Source: Duganella flavida (GTDB lineage Bacteria > Pseudomonadota > Gammaproteobacteria > Burkholderiales > Burkholderiaceae_D). Taken from it: DNA of 64,000 bases. Shown here one piece after another: positions 23,733 through 32,119 of the stretch. The stretch covers positions 124,001 through 188,000 of the forward strand of contig NZ_WWCN01000006.1 of the NCBI RefSeq assembly GCF_009857445.1, written 5' to 3'. Position numbers and translations under genes: made by a program. Within the stretch, counting starts at the first letter, position 1. The number at the start of each line of letters is the position of its first letter. The notes beneath the pieces are model-generated. The model was not told the origin of the DNA. It saw only the letters and a list, made by a program, of their open reading frames with translations, and made no database searches.

Positions 23733-24305
23733 ATGAAGAACGGCTTAGACAATTTGATAGCGTTGACTATCTTGGCAAGTGCATTGGCATTACAGGGATG
23801 CACCTCAGTCCCATACGACGGCAAGCCAGGCATGAATGAAGAAATCAACGCAATGACCGACAACACGGTAGTCCGCATGACCGTGACATGGACTGAACGT
23901 CCAGACCACGCCTACATGCTCCCCGATTACAACGTGATGGGGAAGTATTTTCATTGGTCAGAAAATTCTAACCAGTATCGTTGGACACGCGTGACTGCAA
24001 CGCTACGGCGGGACAAGTACGGCTCCATCGTTCGCCATGCAATGATTCCGGACGGGATGCAACTACTGACTCCCGGAGATGTTGTCGATGTTTATGTCCC
24101 GGCTTGGGAAACGATGAATTACGGGACCTTGGACACTGCAAAAATTATCAAGTTAGTCTGTCAGGCCAAGGATGCCGAATGCATCCGTTCTAACGGCTCC
24201 TCCGTGGGTGGAAAAGGTACAGAGATTATATCTAGAGGTCGGCCTGACATGACGGGGATTTCGTACTCTAAGAAGTTCGACATCAAAGGCCAATTACTCA
24301 AATAG
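23733..24305 (+). CDS. Putative lipoprotein, paralogue of the preceding gene
   Basis: The 190-residue protein repeats the layout of its neighbour: signal peptide with ALQGC lipobox, TDNTVVRMTVTWTERPDHAY, MGKYFHWSENSNQYRWTRV, LLTPGDVVDVYVPAWETMNYG and VCQAKDAECIRS. About half of the mature residues are identical, so it arose by tandem duplication. A GGAG site lies 4 bases before the ATG. Only three genes in this group carry a lipobox, so the operon as a whole encodes an envelope-associated set. Function unknown; it is the last intact gene of the operon. Confidence 0.66.
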   Translation: MKNGLDNLIALTILASALALQGCTSVPYDGKPGMNEEINAMTDNTVVRMTVTWTERPDHAYMLPDYNVMGKYFHWSENSNQYRWTRVTATLRRDKYGSIVRHAMIPDGMQLLTPGDVVDVYVPAWETMNYGTLDTAKIIKLVCQAKDAECIRSNGSSVGGKGTEIISRGRPDMTGISYSKKFDIKGQLLK

Positions 24306-24389
24306 AAGAGCCTTTTGCGCAAAGGGTCACCAACAAATAGGGCACCTCGGGCAGGATGTATTGTAGTGCGCTTTTCGTACTTCCCGAGC

Positions 24390-24503
24390 GGTGCTTGGTC
24401 AGCCGCTGGCCCATCACCTCTGGAGTCGCACCGCGTCCTGCATCGGCAACATTGGATTTACAGACGACCTTCTAAAGGAAGCGAGCCAGTTCTTCTCAGG
24501 GTG
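24390..24503 (+). pseudogene. 3' fragment of a HAD_SAK gene
   Basis: The frame reads AVLGQPLAHHLWSRTASCIGN and IGFTDDLLKEASQFFSG to a TGA, aligning with the C-terminal end of the HAD proteins (LLGSHLEDRTVFCDAWTGFT) and with a longer decayed copy at 37538-37624. Only the last 35 codons remain. It marks the left edge of the duplicated unit. Confidence 0.62.
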
Positions 24504-24505
24504 AC

Positions 24506-24525
24506 CACTTTCAGCGCTGAAAGTG
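24506..24525. repeat. Palindromic repeat, copy 1
   Basis: CACTTTCAGCGCTGAAAGTG is a perfect 20-bp palindrome, six bases after the HAD fragment stop and ten bases after the stop of the small membrane-protein gene. No T-run follows on either strand, so it is not an ordinary terminator. Confidence 0.92.
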
Positions 24526-24534
24526 CGAGAGGGA

Positions 24535-24678
24535 TTAGGCCGCCGCCGTCCAAAGCGCTATCATCAATATCAGCACGACCGCACATGCCGCAATCGTGGC
24601 GAATACGATGACACGTCTATATTTCTCATAGCCTGTCACGTCATTATCGCGTGAGAAGAACTGGTCGAATAGACGCAT
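24535..24678 (-). CDS. Small single-span membrane protein (47 residues)
   Basis: The gene reads MRLFDQFFSRDNDVTGYEKYRR followed by one hydrophobic span (VIVFATIAACAVVLILMIAL) and ends WTAAA. A GGGGTGAG site lies 3 bases before the ATG, an unusually good ribosome site for this region. The N-terminus is charged, so an N-in orientation is likely. The second copy at 37656-37798 has lost the ATG and carries a one-base deletion, but the protein pattern is still visible, which supports a real ancestral gene. Small single-span proteins of this kind often regulate a membrane partner. The palindrome lies just past its stop. Confidence 0.62.
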   Translation of the reverse strand: MRLFDQFFSRDNDVTGYEKYRRVIVFATIAACAVVLILMIALWTAAA

Positions 24679-25024
24679 ACTCACCCCGATAGGCCATATT
24701 AATGTAAATAGTATAAATCATTTCGCAAATTCATTCCAACCTCGCACGCATCACCGCTAAGTAGCTATAATTCAGTGTCGTTGAAGAAGAAGTGTCCGCC
24801 GTAGCAGCAGGAAGGCGAGACATACTTAGCAAGAGTGGGGCTGCGCGACACACTCACTCGAACGTGGTGTTGAAGGTGATTTCAACTCAGGATTCTCGGA
24901 GATATGTCTGAGATACTGCTGGCGCCGTTCCGACAAACTATGTATCAATCTACGTTATCGCCCTTGCCTTCTTTAAGCTAAAAAGCAGCGTTCATCTAGT
25001 GAGCGTGGGCAAATAAGGCACGAC

Positions 25025-25044
25025 CACTTTCAGCGCTGAAACTG
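25025..25044. repeat. Palindromic repeat, copy 2
   Basis: CACTTTCAGCGCTGAAACTG has the perfect 14-bp core TTTCAGCGCTGAAA with one unmatched outer pair. In the second locus the equivalent palindrome is at 38144, at almost the same distance from the first one. Confidence 0.9.
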
Positions 25045-25300
25045 AAGTGGAAGATGGCGAGTATTTTCAGCCCGGAGTCGCTGTTCGAGCTCCGAGTACG
25101 AATGAAAGTGGCGGATAGACGACCCCACGTTAACAACATAAGAATCTGAAATACGAAAGAGAACAGTCCTCGTAATTCTGGCTTTAGCTTCCGCTGAACT
25201 CATGCGACTGATTCAGACTGGGTTGCTCGGCTCGTGAGAGCTCACTAGCCTAGAGTTGATGAATCGAGGAAATAGGCCCTTACGGAATACCTAGACGAGT

Positions 25301-25320
25301 CAGTTTCAGCGCTGAAAGTG
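25301..25320. repeat. Palindromic repeat, copy 3
   Basis: CAGTTTCAGCGCTGAAAGTG has the perfect 14-bp core with one unmatched outer pair. It lies in gene-poor DNA, 257 bases after copy 2. Confidence 0.9.
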
Positions 25321-25413
25321 GACACAAAAGTCCATCGGAGTGGTGTCCAATAGCGACTGGCGCTTTCCTAAGCCGAGGTTACCTTGGCAAAGCAGCGAGC
25401 ACTTCGACCACTC

Positions 25414-25433
25414 CACTTTCAGCGCTGAAACTG
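25414..25433. repeat. Palindromic repeat, copy 4
   Basis: CACTTTCAGCGCTGAAACTG is identical to copies 2 and 8. It lies 59 bases before the small gene at 25492 and forms its left boundary; copy 5 is the right boundary. Confidence 0.9.
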
Positions 25434-25491
25434 AACACCGCCCTCAACGAAGTTTCGCACTGATTCTTTAATTTATACTGTTTTGGAAATC

Positions 25492-25701
25492 ATGGTCTGG
25501 AAAAAAATTGTATTTGAGAGGCAGAGTCTGTTTGACGAAGTTTGGGAACAGCCAATGCGTAACTTGGCCGCGCGCTACAAACTCGCGGCTACTGGGCGAG
25601 TGCAGAAGCAAGAAGACCGGATAACAAGCCGCAGCTTCCAACATGCATTGGCAGAACAAGCGATGAACATCGGAGAGAGGAATCCCTACGGAGCTCTTTG
25701 A
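25492..25701 (+). pseudogene. Remnant of an HTH-type accessory protein
   Basis: The frame begins MVWKKIVFERQSLFDEVWEQ, then PMRNLAARYKLAA, which is the N-terminus of a widespread accessory family (FDRETLYEKVWSEPMRxLAxxYGLSD...). The usual continuation with a helix-turn-helix and CRRHxIPxPxxGYW is absent; from residue 40 the sequence turns into an unrelated tail of about 30 residues. The gene is thus truncated or recombined. It is bounded by palindromes at 25414 and 25708. Confidence 0.5.
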
Positions 25702-25707
25702 TGGACT

Positions 25708-25725
25708 AGTTTCAGTGCTGAAACT
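25708..25725. repeat. Palindromic repeat, copy 5
   Basis: AGTTTCAGTGCTGAAACT differs from the consensus in one central base (T for C), leaving the outer 8-bp arms perfect. It separates the HTH remnant from the WQxD-family gene. Confidence 0.85.
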
Positions 25726-25802
25726 GGAGTCTTAGACAGCCCCATAATTTCTTATACAATGCAGGAGAAACGCTTATTCAACCAAGATTTTCAGGTGACA
25801 CT

Positions 25803-26216
25803 ATGGCTGTATGGCAGTTCGACCTTTACCTTGCTCCACGTGGTTCAATCCTACAAGATACCTCCACGCCTGGATGGGAGCCAATCTTGCCCAACAAAAC
25901 GGCTTATGCACTTCAAGAGGATATGGCCCACTACTTCGGGCCACCGTGGCTAATGTTGGACGACTGGATTGTGTTTGGCCCCGAGAATGGTAATCGCGTT
26001 GACCTACTGTTCGATGAGAGTTCCTGCACCAGTATTTATATTCGCATCGACACCAGAAATGAAGCCCCGCAGTTTCTAGTTCTCATCACTGACCTAGCAC
26101 GTCTTCACAACTGCAAATTTTTCAGCGCCGGGCTGGCTGAATTTATTGAGCCAGACTCACACCATGTCTTAGATGCCATAACCCGATGGCACGCTCGCAA
26201 TACTGGACAGCAGTGA
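25803..26216 (+). CDS. WQxD-family protein (immunity-like), copy 1
   Basis: The 137-residue protein belongs to a family with the pattern M-WQFDLYL, PGWEPILP, ALQEDMAHYFGPPWLMLDDWIVFGPENGNRVDLLFD, IRIDTRNEAPQFLVLITDLARLHNCKFFS. The block VFGPENGxRxD is nearly invariant among the three copies (25803, 41503, 48767). No enzyme motif is seen; the fold looks alpha/beta with an aromatic core. The size, polymorphism and dispersal in an accessory region recall immunity proteins of contact-dependent or T6SS toxins, but no toxin gene is next to it. Palindromes at 25708 and 26251 frame it. Confidence 0.62.
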   Translation: MAVWQFDLYLAPRGSILQDTSTPGWEPILPNKTAYALQEDMAHYFGPPWLMLDDWIVFGPENGNRVDLLFDESSCTSIYIRIDTRNEAPQFLVLITDLARLHNCKFFSAGLAEFIEPDSHHVLDAITRWHARNTGQQ

Positions 26217-26250
26217 AATAGAAGGAAACAGTATTCTTCGGCTGGTCCAA

Positions 26251-26264
26251 TTTCAGCGCTGAAA
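26251..26264. repeat. Palindromic repeat, copy 6
   Basis: The 14-bp core TTTCAGCGCTGAAA is perfect; the left flank (CCAA) no longer pairs with the right flank (CTGG). It closes the WQxD cassette at the right. Confidence 0.85.
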
Positions 26265-26584
26265 CTGGCGCACTTAACTCCCTGTAGCCTTTACCTAAGA
26301 GTCGAGCGACTGTTCTAAGCAGCACAGCGAGGGGTCGCGGTTAAGGCATCACTAGCTTGACCTACTAGCCACCGACAACGTCGTTGCACAGGTCACAGCG
26401 GCACCGGGGATGGATGAATCCAAGCCAAAGACGAAGTGAGTGTACTGATTTTGAGTGACCAAACAGACGACTGCTTTCATTGAGCTTGTGCTAGCTCGCA
26501 ATACGGCGATGTAACCCTACGTTCTCCGCAACATAGGGAGAACTAGACAATGCATCGACTCATGTATGCGAGCACCCGAGCAAC
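26265..26584. other. Gene-free stretch
   Basis: I see no coding frame, RNA gene or repeat here apart from the palindrome at its left edge. Short blocks look like decayed coding sequence, but no family can be named. Confidence 0.4.
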
Positions 26585-26770
26585 TCAAGCAGTTGTGTTA
26601 ATAATAGTACCAACCGGACCTGACGTGGCCTTTGGTTTTTCAATCTCACCAACTTTGCTACCGTCGTTATCGCCATCGCTGTCCGTACCACCAACTTTCG
26701 CTGGCTGAGCACCCGTTTGGACTGGTGGGACATATGCTGCTTTTGTCGAACTGCCAATTGCTGAGGTCAT
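26585..26770 (-). CDS. Small conserved acidic protein (61 residues)
   Basis: From the ATG at 26770 (GGAGAAG 4 bases upstream) the protein reads MTSAIGSSTKAAYVPPVQTG, then an acidic GGTDSDGDNDGSKVGEIEKPK and a GPVGTIINTTA end. I recognise this pattern (a DxDGDxDG stretch followed by KVGEIEKPK and xGTxINTxA) as a small protein common in Oxalobacteraceae, without an assigned function. The acidic DxDxDxDG part could bind calcium. It is a single gene. The longer frame from 26881 is less likely because its first 37 residues look random. Confidence 0.65.
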   Translation of the reverse strand: MTSAIGSSTKAAYVPPVQTGAQPAKVGGTDSDGDNDGSKVGEIEKPKATSGPVGTIINTTA

Positions 26771-26889
26771 TTTCTTCTCCGAAAATATTTCGATTTCAGG
26801 AACTACATACTCCATAACGACAATACTCAGTAGAACTTGATTACAAAGTGTATGGCGACTCCGCGATGTACTAAACGACATTCCCCATA

Positions 26890-27105
26890 TTGCGCGGGCC
26901 CTTCATCGAGATAGGTACTTCAGAGCGTGACGTACAAGATACATTTCTAAAATCTGCGCGCCCCGCTCTCATCGTTAGAAAAAATAGGATGGCAATGGCC
27001 ACAAACGGAACCTGGCAGTTCGATAGTAAAAGCATCACCACCGACGGCAGCCGCTTAGCGTCAGCAATAACCCACCACGCACCACTAGTGCTGTTGCCGA
27101 ACTAG
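26890..27105 (+). pseudogene. Possible remnant of a NinX-like gene
   Basis: Residues 9-25 of the frame read GTSERDVQDTFLKSARPALIV, comparable with the N-terminus of the NinX-like copies (GDMLRNTFLKAAFPLII). The characteristic C-terminal GMRAYL segment is missing, and no TATAC-hairpin leader is visible. If real, it is a decayed fourth copy. The similarity is short, so the call is weak. Confidence 0.3.
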
Positions 27106-27174
27106 ACCAGCATTGCCCCGGCTGAAGCGACTGCTAAAGCTCTTCACTACCGGCCGGAACCTTCTATCGAATTC

Positions 27175-27414
27175 TCAACTCACCTGAATTGGCTCTACAG
27201 AGAGCACCTTGACTTTAGCACTTGGATTTTCAATGCGATTAGGGCTGGCTTGGTAGTTGCAATAGGCTTCATACGCAGCTTCGACCTCTTGGAGACTATT
27301 GCAGCCATCAAAGGCTCGAGACTTTTGGGTATCAATCACGTCGGTACGAGCCTCACTGAATGTCGGAGGGTCGTCAAGCAAATTGACTACCACTGTGACA
27401 AATTTATATTTCAT
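27175..27414 (-). CDS. Hypothetical protein
   Basis: The 79-residue product (MKYKFVTVVVNLLDDPPTFSEARTDV, SRAFDGCNSLQEVEAAYEAYCNY, VKVLSVEPIQV) shows a mixed alpha/beta pattern without signal peptide. No family is recognised, although the composition is protein-like. Its start lies 11 bases inside the end of the DUF2026-like gene on the same strand, so the two are translationally coupled, and this could be an accessory partner of that protein. Confidence 0.55.
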   Translation of the reverse strand: MKYKFVTVVVNLLDDPPTFSEARTDVIDTQKSRAFDGCNSLQEVEAAYEAYCNYQASPNRIENPSAKVKVLSVEPIQVS

Positions 27415-28000
27415 TGAAATTACTCTCTGATGAGAGCAGCTCATGACTAAAGAGGGTCAGCGCCTCCGCAGTAAGAACGACAAAAGCGTTTTGATGGTCA
27501 AGTAGCTGCTGCGTCATCCACGCTGCGCCCGCATCGGTCTCTGATAGCCAAACTCGGCCTTCGGGGAAGTTCTTGGGAAGGCGCTCAAGCGTCGCATCTA
27601 ACACAATATTGCTCCGGAGCCCCCATAGAAATGCAGGAGGTGGCGCAAGGGTCCATGCAAAGCCGTTTTTTTCAGCGTACGTATGATTGTGCCGAAATGT
27701 AAGGTCAACAATTTGACGTTCAGAATCTGCATCATCGACCGACTCAATCCAGCAATGAAAAGCTCCACCTTCTTTGCACGAGAACGCGGAGTTATCAGCC
27801 ATCAACATCAACTGGCCATCGCCACAGTCAACCGCTGCCAACCCCGCCACAGGACGAAAATTGTGACCGTTAACGATGCTAATCAAGTTAGAGCCGACAA
27901 TCGCATAGACGTGGCAAAGCGAATAATATTGCCCCGGGTAATGCTTCCTAACTACAGCATTAACACATTCGGCAATCAAAGCTTTAACCGATAGTCGCAT
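27404..28000 (-). CDS. DUF2026-like protein
   Basis: The 198-residue protein contains FRPVAGLAAVDCGDGQL and GGAFHCWIESVDD, then a VDLTFRHNH block, and a long C-terminal helical part. A conserved RPVAGxAA stretch followed by DAFHCWIE and a ID(F/L) block is the pattern I know from DUF2026 proteins, which look like a papain- or transglutaminase-type fold with Cys-His. Here the histidine-cysteine pair of HCW is kept, but the upstream nucleophile cannot be assigned with certainty. Function unknown. It is cotranscribed with the small downstream gene. Confidence 0.6.
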   Translation of the reverse strand: MRLSVKALIAECVNAVVRKHYPGQYYSLCHVYAIVGSNLISIVNGHNFRPVAGLAAVDCGDGQLMLMADNSAFSCKEGGAFHCWIESVDDADSERQIVDLTFRHNHTYAEKNGFAWTLAPPPAFLWGLRSNIVLDATLERLPKNFPEGRVWLSETDAGAAWMTQQLLDHQNAFVVLTAEALTLFSHELLSSESNFNEI

Positions 28001-28350
28001 AATTCATCTTAAAAATTAGACCTTGCGGCTGCAAGGGAACCCAATGTATCAGCTTGTAACTTAATGCATCATTAAAGTTTCAATTAAAAAAGGGGGAACT
28101 ATTCCGCCAGGACAGTTCTTCGGTGCATTTTTTAAAACTATTCGGCTGCGTTCATTTCGAAGGTTAAACAGTTGCGCTTTCACAAGCTTGGTTCATACAC
28201 GTCGTAAAAGAGGGAGAGGTGCACTTTGCACTGAAGACGGAAATCACGGCCTACAAATGCTTACCTAGGAAATGTCTTCTATACAACCCGCTCGAGGCGA
28301 CGGCCGTTATAGGTCTAAGCGCCACCTTCGCCCCATATCGGAGACCCAAA
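28001..28350. other. Intergenic region, promoters only
   Basis: The first 120 bases are AT-rich and probably hold the minus-strand promoter of the DUF2026-like gene. A CTTCTATACAAC motif near 28269 may be the -10 element of the glycine-zipper gene at 28351. No other structure was found. Confidence 0.4.
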
Positions 28351-28878
28351 ATGGAAACCACCTCGACATCGAACCGCATCCATCCACTCATGGCCGCCGC
28401 CGCTGTTTCGCTGACCGTGGTGAGCTTGATGGGTGCGGCAGCGATTGCTGGCCTTATGCCCAATTCACATGGCGCTGCCGTAGCAACTCCAACAGAGAAA
28501 ATGATAAGCAACGGAAGCGCTTCCGTAGCCAAGCTGACTATCTCGGCACCAGTTGTACATGAAGTTGTTCGATACAAGACGGCCGTTCGTCATGACCATC
28601 CTAGTCATAGCCGGACCGCAGATGATGGCGACCGCTAACAAATAACACAAGAAGCTCAAGCCCGCGACGACCGTTCACTCACCTCTTATCGGCAGCCTGC
28701 TCGTCTTGCTCAGAACAGTCCGTTTGGCATCAGCATTGGCGCCCTGCTTGGCGGCGTAGTGGAAAGTCACGTTGGTGGTGGTAATGGTCGCACTTTGGCA
28801 GTAATCGCAGGCGCCGTCGGTGGCCGCTACGTCGGCAATGAAATTGCAAAGCATAATCAGTCCATTGGCCAACAATGA
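28351..28878 (+). pseudogene. Glycine-zipper 2TM protein with one in-frame stop
   Basis: The frame starts METTSTSNRIHPLMAAAAVS with a single hydrophobic span, a SAP-rich linker and basic stretch, then meets a TAA at 28636-28638. Beyond it the same frame continues QITQEAQARDDRSLTSY and the glycine zipper PFGISIGALLGGVVESHVGG, AVIAGAVGGRYVGNEIAKHN, ending at 28878. The N-terminal part with membrane anchor and the C-terminal zipper are the two halves of a Rick_17kDa/glycine-zipper 2TM protein known from Oxalobacteraceae. One nonsense change separates them. GGAGACCCAAA precedes the ATG. Either truncated in nature or a sequencing error. Confidence 0.72.
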
Positions 28879-29011
28879 CATCAGTCCAGATTCGAAACTG
28901 AATCACCACAAGTTTGCTAGACACTCTTGGCAATTTATTCTGCCCCAAAAACATCGCGCAGAATACTGGAAAAAAGTTAGCCCCCAGTTTTGGTCAGACC
29001 AAATTCGCAAC

Positions 29012-32000
29012 CTAGCGACGTTCAAACTTTCCAAAGCGGAGAGCGAGAGCTGGCAAAATGAGTAAATTCAACATAGTTGAAGTAAGCAGCCCCCCTAAGA
29101 TGACAATTGCCATAGGGCCTTCAATTTCATTACCTGGCTCCCCACTCAAAACCGTCAGAGGCAAAAGACCAATTCCCGTAACCAACGCGGTCATGAGAAT
29201 CGGCGCGAGCCGCTGCGTTGCGCCCAAGGTAGCTGTCTGTAAATTCCAAGGCAGCCCATCCTTGCGGACGAGGTGCTGAAAATGAGAGATGAGCATGATA
29301 GAGTTTCGAAGCGTAATTCCGAGTAAGGTAACGAACCCGACCATCGAACCAAGTGATAGTAGACCACCAGTGGCAAATACTGTCAGCACCCCTCCAATAA
29401 GCGCGAACGGCAGATTGCTCATAACTAGAATCGTCGCTCGCGAATCACGCAGAGCCAAAAATATGAGAATGCAAATGACGACGAACGCAATCGCAAAGTG
29501 AACTAACAAGTCACGCTGCGCCTGCGCCTGCGCCTGCGCTTCACCCGCAACGGCATAGTAGTAGCCTTTCGGGAATTTCACGCTCTCATCGATTTTCTTT
29601 TTCGCGTTATTGACAAAATCACTTACCGATATTTCCTTGACCTGCGATGTAACGGTTTGCAAGCGTTGCCCCAAACTATGAAGCACAAGATAGCGCCCAT
29701 CGACTTGTGCGATATCTGCTAGTTGGCTGAGCATGACAACGGTACCGTCCGTGCTTCGTAACGGCAGTCCACCAATTTGCAATGGACTCTGTCTGGCCTC
29801 TGGCGCTAACGTCACACTTAAATTGACCGTCGAGGTACCGTCATAGATTTGAGCTACCTGCATCCCTTGGTAAGCGACCTGAACAGCCTCCATCACATCG
29901 ACTGGCGAAAATCCCAAACGGGCCAGTTGCTCGTGCCGAAGTCGTATTGAAAGCTGGGGTAAAGCAGCTGGAGCTTGCAACGTAACTCCGGCAGCGCCGG
30001 ATGTTGAGTTGAGCGACTTCACGACTTTTCCTGCCAAATTATCGAGTACATCCAGGTCCGGTCCAAAAATATTGACGATGACTGGAGCGGTGTACCCGGA
30101 AATCGTTTCTTGAACTCGCTCAGTTAAAAACGTCTCGGCAGTGAATATGAGACCCGGGAAATTCGCTAGCTTACTACGAATGGCTGCCATCGCTTGCTCT
30201 TGCGATTCTCCGTCCAGACCAGGTTTAAGGTCGACCTCAAACTCACTGTACTGGGGCCCATACACATCTACGCCGCGTGCTGTCCTGCCTACACGTTGCG
30301 CGACCGACCGAATAGCAGGCAGCTGGAGTAAGGCCTGACTGACTCTCTGGCCAACTCGCATAGATTCCTTAAGAGACGTTCCTGGGACTGCCTGCATATG
30401 TACGATGAAATGTCCCTCCCGAAGCTCGGGCAGATATGCTGTTCTGAAAAACGGCATAGTCGCCAAGGTCGCAACGAACATAGCGCCGAATGCCACCAGC
30501 GCCCAAAGCCAGTGTAACTCCACAACTTTCAGAATGGACGTATATTTTCCTGTCAACCAAACATAAAGACGAGGTTCTTTTATATCTTCGGCGCCACCAA
30601 CCAATAGCGTATAGCTAAGCGCTGGCGTAAGCGTGAGTGCCACCAGCAAAGACGAAATGACGGCCAAAATATATGCCATTCCGAGCGGGGCAAACAGCTT
30701 GCCAGCTACGCCGGAAAGTGAGAGAACGGGAAGAAATATTGCAGCGACAGTAAAGGTGGCATAAATCACGGCTCCACGAACCTCAGTCGACGCATCGATA
30801 ACCACTTGGATGGAGGACCTCGGATTCTCAAGCATTCGGTTTTCGCGAAGCCGACGGAAGATGTTCTCAACATCAATGATGGCATCATCAACGACTTCGC
30901 CCAATGCTATGGCAAGCCCGCCAAGGGTCATTGTGTTAAGTGGCACATCGAAGTGATACAGCACGATAATCCCAGCCAGCAGCGAAAGTGGGATTGCAGT
31001 TACTGAGATAATCGCGGCGCGGATATTGAACAGGAATAGAAAAAGCACGAGGACCACAAGTGCGCCTCCCGTCAAAAGAGCAACGCGCAAATGGTCGGTC
31101 GACGCCTTGATAAAATTGGCAGGTCGGAATAAGTCGCCGTGCAATTCAATGCCGTTTTTCTCCAGCTCTGGTCGGAGTTCAGCTAATGCGGCTTCGACAG
31201 ACTTCGTCACGGATACGATGTCTGCACCGTATTGGTTGCTGACCATAACGACGACGCCAGGCTTACCTTGTATGTTGGCTCCGCTTACGGGAAGTTCATT
31301 ACCGACCAACACTTTGCCAACGTCTGCCAGCGTCAGTACCGAGCCATTTTTTTGCAGCAGAACGACTTTCCCTAACTGCGCCGCACTTGTCGACTGGCCT
31401 ATGGTATTTAGCACGATACGCTGGTTTGGGGTTTCTAAAACACCGGCCCCACGTATGCCTGTGGACCGTTGAGCAGCGGCCACCACGTCTTGAATCGAGA
31501 GCCCTAATTTGACCAGCTTCTGTGGGTCGACAAGAATTTGAAACTGCTTAATGTCGCCGCCAAATATGCCGATGTCAGACACGCCTTTGCTACTCAAGAT
31601 TTTAGGCTTTAGTGTCCACTCGGCGAACGTACGTAACTCCATGAGGGAACGGCTTTTTGACGTCAGTCCGATTCCTAACGCGACATTAGCCGATGAACTA
31701 AGAGGCGTCATCTTCGGCATACCAACTCCCGCAGGCAGTTCCCCACTAAGACCTGTGAGCTGCTCTGTGACCATCTGGCGAGCACGGTGAATATTGGTAC
31801 GCTCGTTGAAAATTAGCGTTATCACCGAAACACCTTGAATCGACTGTGAGCGCATAGATTCAAGGCCGATAGAACCACCCAACGCATTCTCAATTTTTTG
31901 TGTTACCAGTTGCTCGACCTGCTCTGACGACAAGCCCGGCGATTCTGTTTGAATCGTCACGAGTGGCGGTGTAAACTCGGGAAATACATCTAATCTACTT

Positions 32001-32098
32001 TGGTTGAGGGCAAAAGTTCCATAGCCGAGTAAAAGACAGGCTAGTGCGAATATCACTCCACGAAGTCGCACAGAAAATTCTATGATAGATGTCAACAT
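29012..32098 (-). CDS. RND efflux transporter, heavy-metal-type inner-membrane subunit
   Basis: The 1028-residue protein has the full RND layout: TM1, a first periplasmic loop with RLDVFPEFTPPLVTIQTESPG, six TM helices, a second loop, then five TM helices. Helix 4 carries LGGLAIALGEVVDDAIIDVENI, the acidic proton-relay signature of CusA/CzcA-like (HME) and related transporters. It exchanges protons for substrate across the inner membrane and docks with the adaptor and outer-membrane channel encoded by the next two genes. Metal specificity cannot be fixed from sequence. The operon is minus-strand with order channel, adaptor, pump, and the regulator pair is divergent. Confidence 0.88.
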   Translation of the reverse strand: MLTSIIEFSVRLRGVIFALACLLLGYGTFALNQSRLDVFPEFTPPLVTIQTESPGLSSEQVEQLVTQKIENALGGSIGLESMRSQSIQGVSVITLIFNERTNIHRARQMVTEQLTGLSGELPAGVGMPKMTPLSSSANVALGIGLTSKSRSLMELRTFAEWTLKPKILSSKGVSDIGIFGGDIKQFQILVDPQKLVKLGLSIQDVVAAAQRSTGIRGAGVLETPNQRIVLNTIGQSTSAAQLGKVVLLQKNGSVLTLADVGKVLVGNELPVSGANIQGKPGVVVMVSNQYGADIVSVTKSVEAALAELRPELEKNGIELHGDLFRPANFIKASTDHLRVALLTGGALVVLVLFLFLFNIRAAIISVTAIPLSLLAGIIVLYHFDVPLNTMTLGGLAIALGEVVDDAIIDVENIFRRLRENRMLENPRSSIQVVIDASTEVRGAVIYATFTVAAIFLPVLSLSGVAGKLFAPLGMAYILAVISSLLVALTLTPALSYTLLVGGAEDIKEPRLYVWLTGKYTSILKVVELHWLWALVAFGAMFVATLATMPFFRTAYLPELREGHFIVHMQAVPGTSLKESMRVGQRVSQALLQLPAIRSVAQRVGRTARGVDVYGPQYSEFEVDLKPGLDGESQEQAMAAIRSKLANFPGLIFTAETFLTERVQETISGYTAPVIVNIFGPDLDVLDNLAGKVVKSLNSTSGAAGVTLQAPAALPQLSIRLRHEQLARLGFSPVDVMEAVQVAYQGMQVAQIYDGTSTVNLSVTLAPEARQSPLQIGGLPLRSTDGTVVMLSQLADIAQVDGRYLVLHSLGQRLQTVTSQVKEISVSDFVNNAKKKIDESVKFPKGYYYAVAGEAQAQAQAQRDLLVHFAIAFVVICILIFLALRDSRATILVMSNLPFALIGGVLTVFATGGLLSLGSMVGFVTLLGITLRNSIMLISHFQHLVRKDGLPWNLQTATLGATQRLAPILMTALVTGIGLLPLTVLSGEPGNEIEGPMAIVILGGLLTSTMLNLLILPALALRFGKFERR

Positions 32099-32119
32099 AT
32101 TTTGTCAGTGTCGCGTCTG

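Larger units (their letters stand above)
24408..24997. repeat. Duplicated unit, copy 1 (about 590 bp)
   Basis: This segment is about 80 % identical by eye to 37538-38112, in the same orientation 13.1 kb away. It holds the end of a HAD gene, the 20-bp palindrome, a small membrane-protein gene on the minus strand and its upstream region. Homology fades 25-30 bases before the next palindrome in both copies. Confidence 0.85.
24998..25482. other. Gene-poor stretch with three palindromes
   Basis: No protein gene is convincing between the duplicated unit and the small gene at 25492. The stretch contains palindromes at 25025, 25301 and 25414. A degenerate relative (TTTCAGCCCGGAG) occurs near 25075. 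It looks like a row of decayed modules of which only the boundaries remain. Confidence 0.45.

Noticed and set aside
24506..26264. Integron attC sites
   Set aside because: The palindromes lack the RYYYAAC and GTTRRRY boxes and no intI-type integrase is present.
29058..31790. Plus-strand frames over the RND pump gene
   Set aside because: They are shadows of a 1028-residue pump with all family motifs on the minus strand.
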